DNA of 64,000 nucleotides from Linnemannia schmuckeri. Taxonomy: Eukaryota; Mortierellomycota; Mortierellomycetes; Mortierellales; Mortierellaceae. The position numbers were made by a program, and so were the translations under genes. The stretch covers positions 372,001 through 436,000 of the forward strand of contig JANATG010000015.1 of assembly GCA_029449235.1 (NCBI GenBank), in the 5' to 3' direction. Each line of letters opens with the position of its first letter. Position 1 is the first letter of the stretch. Positions 58,038 through 64,000 of the stretch are shown here, piece after piece. Under the pieces are notes generated by a model. It was given only the letters and a program-made list of their open reading frames with translations, was not told the DNA's origin and did no database searches.

Positions 58038-60359
58038 TTACTCTCTGCCAGCAGCCCAGAGACCAACCAGGGACCAACCAAGGATACAGGGGATGCCAAA
58101 CACGCAGTAACTCCAGAACAGGACAGACGCCATAGGGAGCTCAAAGAACCCCTTGATCTGGCAGATCTGGATCATATTGATGGCTGTAGGTGCAGCGGCC
58201 AAGAGGACCAATGCCAACGAGAAGGTCGGGTCAGTCGTCAAGACAGGTGAGAGGCTGTTTGGGTGGAAGAGAATCGCGGGCATGCAGAGGACGGGGACAA
58301 GGAACATTCTGGCAAAAAGAATGAACGGGATGGGGGTGATACAGGGAATGCGATAGCCAGACTTGACGGGTGTCGCAGAGGAAGAATTGAGAAGGGGCTG
58401 GGCCTCATCGTCCGAATCATCAGAAGGAACTGAGGATCCAGAATCGGTAGAGCCCTGGCGGGTTCGGTCATGGGAACCTCCAGCAAGGGTATTGTCCGAG
58501 GGCTGGTTGAAATGAAGGAGGGTGGCCGAGGACGAGGCGTTAGATCGAAGGATTGCAATGCCGCTGCCATAAGTCTCGCGTGGGCCACTGCTCCTTTCAT
58601 CGTCGCTCGAGATCTCGCCTTGAGAAGTAGTGGTGTAGATACCCAGACCAGTCTGAGGCGTAATCTTCTTTTGTTTGTTCTTTGGAGAAGATGACTTGGG
58701 AGCCGCTGACTCAGATGATGAAGAAGAGGAGGAGGAGGTGGCAAAGTGAACGACCTGTGCACCGAGGCAGAGCAGGATCATGGGGATAGCTGCGGCACCG
58801 CATCCTTCGATGGGACGCACAAAGAACCGGTAGAAAGTGGACGAGGGGCTCATGAATAACTGGTGAAGCGCAGGAACCAAACCGACCACCAGAGCCAACA
58901 GGGCTGTTAGTAGAGGAGGAGTCAGAACTTGACTGATCCTCTCATAGGCTGTTTGGGCCCTCTGCAACAGAACCGACTCTGAAATGGACGCTGCGGGAGA
59001 GCGGGCCGGGTTCGACCGAGACCGAGACTGAGGCAAAGAGAGAGGGTGCAAGTATGCAGGATCGGCCTGCCGTTGTGCAGGCTTCTTGAGCGGCGTGTGC
59101 TCAAATGTTCCCTGGTGCGACTCATCAGTGCTTTGTGTGTGCGATTGGGAGTTGTGATAGGTCGATGGAAGAGTGAGGACAGATGCGTCACTGCGTCCCG
59201 AACCACTAGGCATATCGACATTGATGAGGACAGAAGGTGCAGCAGGGGGCAATGCGTCGTACTCCTCAATCTCTTCCTCTTCTTCTTCCTCCTTGTCCTT
59301 GGGAACAAGTAGCGAGAATCCGTACGACCATCGAACGAGGTTACCAAAGATGGCATAGAAAAGGATGTAAGAGATACCCCTATAAACATACAAGTGGTTT
59401 GTAATTGTGTAGGTGTTTGAACGGTGGTTAGCTCCATGCAAGAATTAAGTCCGCTCAAGGTGCATGAGGTGGACACACGCTTTAGTTTTCTTGTGGTCAA
59501 CCAACAAAAATAAGGAGACGGATGTGGAAGTTTACCTGGCGGCGACAGCTTCTCTGGTATCATCTGCGTCTCTCAGCAGGCGGTCTCCTGCAGCACTGAA
59601 AGCAAGGGATTGCAGCAGTGCCATTGGGAGCGAGTTTGTGTTGGAGAAGACAATCGAAGCGATGACGAACTTTTCTTCGTCCTTGGAGAAACCAAAGAGA
59701 CGCGAACCGATCTTGGCGACGACCCACGAAAGCGTTGTAAAGAGTAAGTAGAAAACAGGTATAGGCCAGAAGGCCTTGAATTGGGTCCAATTGATAGTCG
59801 AAGCAATCTTTGTGAACAGGAGACAAGGCGTCATGAAGTACAGGTTGACTTTAGATATTGACTATAAATGAGAACAGGATTGAAGATGTTAGTCTGAATC
59901 TTTGCTAATCAGCCTAGCACGTTCAAAAAAGATGCAATTGAGAGGATTGATTGTTACCTTTTGTGCAGACTGTGAGAGGTAGCCTGTCCTTGAGAGGATG
60001 ACACCACAGGCAACAACGACGAGCACTTGGCTGACAGCCTGGTGAGTGGAATGGTTATGATTTGTGGGTGGAGGGAAGGGGGGGATTAACGAAGGCGTTA
60101 GGTTAGTAAGAAAATATTTTTCATAATGTCCAACTGTCGTGCACGACTGCCAGAAGTAGAATGAAGAAGGAGGGGGGAATGCATGGCGTTAGGCCATCTG
60201 CTGCGAGCACAAAGCACAAGAAGTACAAGCAGAGAAAGATCTGATAAAGATTATAAATTTTTGTTTGCTGTCGTTGTTGGTAATGTTGTTGATTTGAGTT
60301 GAGAGGGAAGGAGATGTATGTACCTCTGCAGCTGCGCCGGCTAACACAAGCAAATCCAT
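58038..60359 (-). CDS. PIN-like / auxin efflux carrier family membrane protein
   Basis: Member of the membrane transport protein family PF03547; fungal relatives include yeast Ecm3 and its paralogues, of uncertain substrate. Exons 60324-60359 (12 codons), 59958-60038, 59536-59861, 58038-59379 (594 residues). Seen: AVSQVLVVVACGVILSRTGY and SQSAQKSISKVNLYFMTPCL, then LLFTKIASTI, the second-half helices of the N-terminal bundle (VIASIVFSNTNSLPMALLQS), a long cytosolic loop of about 230 residues that is acidic and Ser-rich (begins KDKEEEEEEE), and the C-terminal bundle DPTFSLALVLLAAAPTAINM, ASVLFWSYCVFGIPCILGWS. This is the two-bundle layout of the family with a long variable loop. The leader on the minus strand is CT-rich to 61330. 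Confidence 0.9.
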
Positions 60360-61609
60360 GGTATGATCAACTGGAGGGAGGATATGGAGTGAGAGTAAAT
60401 AAGAGAAAAAGAAAAAAAAAACGATAAAGGAGGAGGAGAGAAACGGGATAGATAGAAAAAGGGAACGAAGCCGAGGAAAAACGAAGTTCGGCAAGTACGG
60501 ACTGTGGAAGTAGAATGAGGGTCAAACAGGTGCCAATTTGGGTTCAGGTTGGGAAACAATGAATGGATAAAATAAACAACAGAGCTAAAAATTGTTTGTT
60601 GTCTGTCCAGTGAAAGGGGTAGTGAGTCGCAGGGAGAGGAAGAGGGAGGGAGGCTGTGATCAAGGGGAAAAGGGTTTGAATGTGTGAAGGAAGAAAGGAG
60701 GAGGAGGAAGAGGAGGAGGGAATGTAAATGTGAAAGTGCAATGAGAGTGAATGAGCGAGGAGTTGAATTCAATAAAAGTGAATCGTCAAGTGAGGGGTGG
60801 TTTGGAGAGTAGGAGGAGTGTGCAGCAAAGGGAAAGGTATATATAAAAATTGAAAGAGGTGGCAAGTGAAAGTGTGCTGAAAATAGGTGAAGGTGGAGAG
60901 AGAGCGTGGAAGAAAACAAGGAGAAAGAAATTCAAGAAGGGATAAAAGAAAAGAAGAGAAAGAAGAGAAAGAAGAGAAAGTGAGGAAGGGAAGGAACGGA
61001 AGGAACGGAAGGAAGGAAGGGAGGAGAAAGAAATAGAAAGAAGCAAAAGGATGAACGATGACAAAACAACGAAGAGAAAGTGGGTTGGGTAGGTGGGTGT
61101 ATGTCTGTGGGTGCGAGAGAAAAGATAAGGGTGTTGCGCGAGATAGGAAGAGGAAGTAGCAGGCTTTTCTTTCTTCTGATCCAATTGAAACAGACAAGAC
61201 AGACAAGACAACTAAAAACCACAAGAAACCAGAAGCAGACGGGCAGACAAGGCCCCTCTTGGGTAAATGTCACTCGCTGTCTTCTCCATTCTCGGCCAAT
61301 GTCCTCGACCGGATTCGCCATGTTCCTTCGACAACTGCCTCCTTGATTGACTGACTGATCATCGATATATGTATGTATGTCAATAGTATCCAGGTGGGAG
61401 GCTGATCCAAAAGAAAGGGTCCTTCTCGTCCTTGTTGTCTCGCTTGATCATTGTTCCTCTCACTCACCATCACTATCATCACTGATCACTTCATTAGTGA
61501 TCTGAATATCATCGTCAGCATAAGAAATTTCATGATGGATCAAAAAAGAACAACTATCGATTTCCTCTGCGCTTAGATTCACGTTCACATTCTACTCCAC
61601 AACTCTAGT

Positions 61610-61627
61610 CCCCCCCCCCCCCCCCCC
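61610..61627. repeat. Poly-C tract, 18 bases
   Basis: Unbroken C run on plus. Confidence 0.9.
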
Positions 61628-61783
61628 AAACAAAAATGTCAATGTCAACAGTGACATGCCGACAACAAACAACAGCTCACCTCATCATGATCATGACATT
61701 GGCATTGACTCAACAAAGAATGGATCAGGCATTGAGCTTGCCTGCTTGGAGCTTGGTCCTCTCTTTTTTTTGGTGTTATGCGC

Positions 61784-61841
61784 TGTTGTTGTTGATGTTG
61801 TTGTAGTTGTTGATGTTGATGTTGATGTTGTTGATGTTGAT
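61784..61841. repeat. GTTGTT/GATGTT hexamer repeat
   Basis: Imperfect tandem repeat of TTG and GATGTT units; it creates an artefactual Val/Asp-rich frame. Confidence 0.85.
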
Positions 61842-64000
61842 ATCCTTCCTTCCTCCCAAGAGAAAAGAGCCCTTGTTGGCATGTTCTTCATTTCCGTCCT
61901 CCCACTCGTAGTGCCCTTTCTTCTTCCTTCTTTCCGTTAACTTCGTCTTTTGGGTTGTATTCCCATCCTTCTCTTTCTATTTTCCCAATGCTAAACAGAA
62001 AAAAAGGACGTCAGCCAAGATTGCGGCTTCATGGTTTTATCTACATTTTTTTCTATGATTTCATTGACCACCTATTTCCTTCTCCACCTTTCCTCCGCTT
62101 CTTTCTCCCCCTCTGTCCTCCGCTTTTTGGTTTTTGCCCTTTTGGTCGATTGTCCCGAGGGGAAAGAAAGAGCTGAACCACAACAACAACTAAAAAATAA
62201 TGTCCGTGTACAAAAGTATGAGCTATGTCCTTCATTTGTCATAAAAACAACAATGAGAAACGCGTGTCGATGAGTGCTGTGGGTGAAATGTGGGCCATGG
62301 CTCAATTGTGATTGGCCGCTATTTCTCCTTTTTTTTTCCTCGCTCTATTCATTCATTCCCCTTCTACTCCCTCAACTGCCGCACAGTAATATTATTTCGT
62401 TGTTTTCCATTCTTTCTAGGCCGAAAATTAAAATCCCCTTTCCTAAGCAAACGTACGATACTCTTCTCAAGCCCCAAGCTTCAATTACCAGGCTTTACCA
62501 TTTGCCTCCTTGCAGCCTCATCCCTTTTTTTTCGCTTTTTCCTGCCAGAACAGTTGCCTTCTCTCCCTCCCTATCTCTTTCTCTGACAATAAAAAAAAAT
62601 TCGCTTTCTCTGAACCCCTCCTAACCCCCGCCAGCCCCCGACATACATGCGCATAACGCAGTAATCCATTCCTTTCGGAAAACTTCTTTTTTGTTATTTT
62701 TGTACCATTGTTGAGGGTTTGGTACCGAATGGGAAAATGGGTTCCCTCCCTCTCTCCTTTTTCCTCCCCTCCCAATGCCACAGACACCCCAAAAAGTCGA
62801 GTTTTCTTTTAAAGGCACGGACCACACGTAAAAATGGCGTCAACGACAACAACGATGGCACGATTCGTGTGATAGGTGAAGGTGAGAGAGTGGTAAAAAA
62901 AGTATAGTATACCAACAAGTGCAGTACACCACACCTGTTTCTGTTTTTGCGCAGAAAACTTTAATGTTCGACATCCCTCGATTCCACACGACAACTCTCT
63001 TCTTTTTTTTTTTTTTTTGAACCTTTTAAGCCATGGCGCCACTTGTTTGTACCTTGACGAAATTACATATTTCCAGGTACAAGACCTTCTTTCAGACATA
63101 TCGATCTTGTCTGTCGTACTGGACACAAATGGCAACTTTTGTACAACAATGACCCTATTCTCGTCTTCTCCTTCCCATTCCTGCAGGTGCATATCAAATG
63201 GGGATTGATAAGTCAGATGAAGAGGAGCGAGCGGAACGGGGGCTGACAAATACGAATGTGGAGAGATCTTCTTCTTTCTTACAAGCAACCTGTTAACCTC
63301 CCTACATCGCTTTTTTTTTTTTTTGTTCGCCAAAGAAGACTGAAAGAACGCGCAAGGCAAAGAAAGAACATGTTCGATGTACTGCATGGCCACAAAGAGC
63401 AGCGGCTCTTTTTTTAATAACCCTTGTTTATACATTTTTTTGCTTTGTCTTTGGCCATTCTTTAGCACTTATCACTTGTCCGCGCGTTTCGCTGTAATGT
63501 CGCTTATGATTACTGTTTTCTCCACATTCATAAATATAAACATCTGCACACTCCAATGACTCAGGTGATGGTGAAAGATGGGGCTGGAGGAGTAGCATAG
63601 TACAATCGGCAGGATAACGAGATTTCAGGGTTAAAAGATCAAGTGTGAATAGTGTGAAGAAAGGGGAGTAGGAAGAAGATCTATTACAGTCTCTTAGATC
63701 TCCTCACCTTGAAAGGGAATTGTTTACTGCGTCTTTGATAGACAGGCGTTGCCGAATACCGAACATGGACCAGAAAATAAACTAGCAACAAGAAGCAGAG
63801 CTAGGAACAGAAGGAGGAGGAGGAGAGAAAGAAGAGGAGGTACACGACGGAACTCTGTTTGAGAGATCTCGTTCGTAAAACTACGAAAGAGGCAGGCGAA
63901 GAGAAAAGGCGAGATCATGCGAGAAGAAAACAAAGACATCTAATAACCAACAAGACTTCGGAGAAAAGAGAAAGGGTGGTAAGAAAATAAACTAAAGAAA

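Larger units (their letters stand above)
60360..64000. other. Gene-free right end
   Basis: 60360-61330 is CT-rich on minus and is probably the leader/promoter of the PIN-like gene. Farther right: poly-C at 61610-61627, a GATGTT-type repeat (61784-61841), poly-T runs near 63003-63019 and 63312-63324, and CT-rich stretches on plus (62030-62150, 62510-62600). No domain-bearing frame was found; a gene could begin beyond 64000. Confidence 0.5.

Noticed and set aside
61656..61940. Val/Asp repeat protein frame
   Set aside because: Created by the GTTGTT/GATGTT repeat.
1..64000. tRNA, rRNA and transposon genes
   Set aside because: Looked for T-loop-like GGTTCRANYCC motifs, transposase or reverse-transcriptase motifs and long terminal repeats by eye; none found convincingly. 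A tRNAscan or repeat-library run would decide.

Overview
The window is nuclear DNA from a filamentous fungus. Almost every gene is split by short introns, mostly 80-130 bases with GTAAGT-like donors and (T/A)TAG acceptors, and many genes have long pyrimidine-rich leaders. Homologues of metazoan-type genes (TMEM115, an INIP-like protein), an intact diphthamide pathway gene, and a GT10 fucosyltransferase next to a GDP-fucose-type transporter suggest an early-diverging lineage such as Mortierellomycota. That placement is inference from gene content and style; no marker was searched.

Region 1-12.6 kb: on the minus strand an ABCF (GCN20/ABCF3-like) ATPase cut by the window edge, an unrecognised three-exon gene, and DPH2. 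DPH2 is divergent from the plus-strand mitochondrial ribosomal protein S12 gene. Then come VPS28 (ESCRT-I, minus) and a small plus-strand gene whose C-terminus resembles INIP/SOSS-C. Region 13-15.5 kb: cytosolic HSP90 with a GC-AG first intron and heat-shock-element-like arrays upstream. Region 18-25 kb: an unknown 110-residue protein, Sm protein F divergent from TFIID subunit TAF8, and a CAMK-type kinase of the Rck2/Srk1 kind convergent with TAF8.

Region 27.6-37 kb: acyl-CoA oxidase, a TMEM115-like Golgi membrane protein, and a 1117-residue low-complexity protein with a zinc-finger-like motif. About 7 kb without a convincing gene follows (37.0-44.2 kb), full of simple repeats and homopolymers. 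Region 44.2-48.8 kb: a GT10 alpha-fucosyltransferase gene, apparently frameshifted in this sequence, followed 1.4 kb downstream on the same strand by a nucleotide-sugar transporter of the GDP-fucose type. Together they look like a protein or glycolipid fucosylation pair. Region 50.4-60.4 kb: a full-length ABCC/MRP transporter, a membrane-anchored short-chain dehydrogenase, and a PIN-like auxin-efflux-carrier family protein. The last 3.6 kb holds pyrimidine-rich leader and repeats but no gene I can support.

Most genes are housekeeping (translation, splicing, transcription, trafficking, chaperone, beta-oxidation). The best candidates for something new are the fucosylation pair, the RGG-headed INIP-like protein, the cysteine-rich insert in Dph2, and the unrecognised zinc-finger-like protein. 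Exon joins were worked out by eye; for each spliced gene except the partial ABCF and the frameshifted GT10, the summed coding length is a multiple of three.
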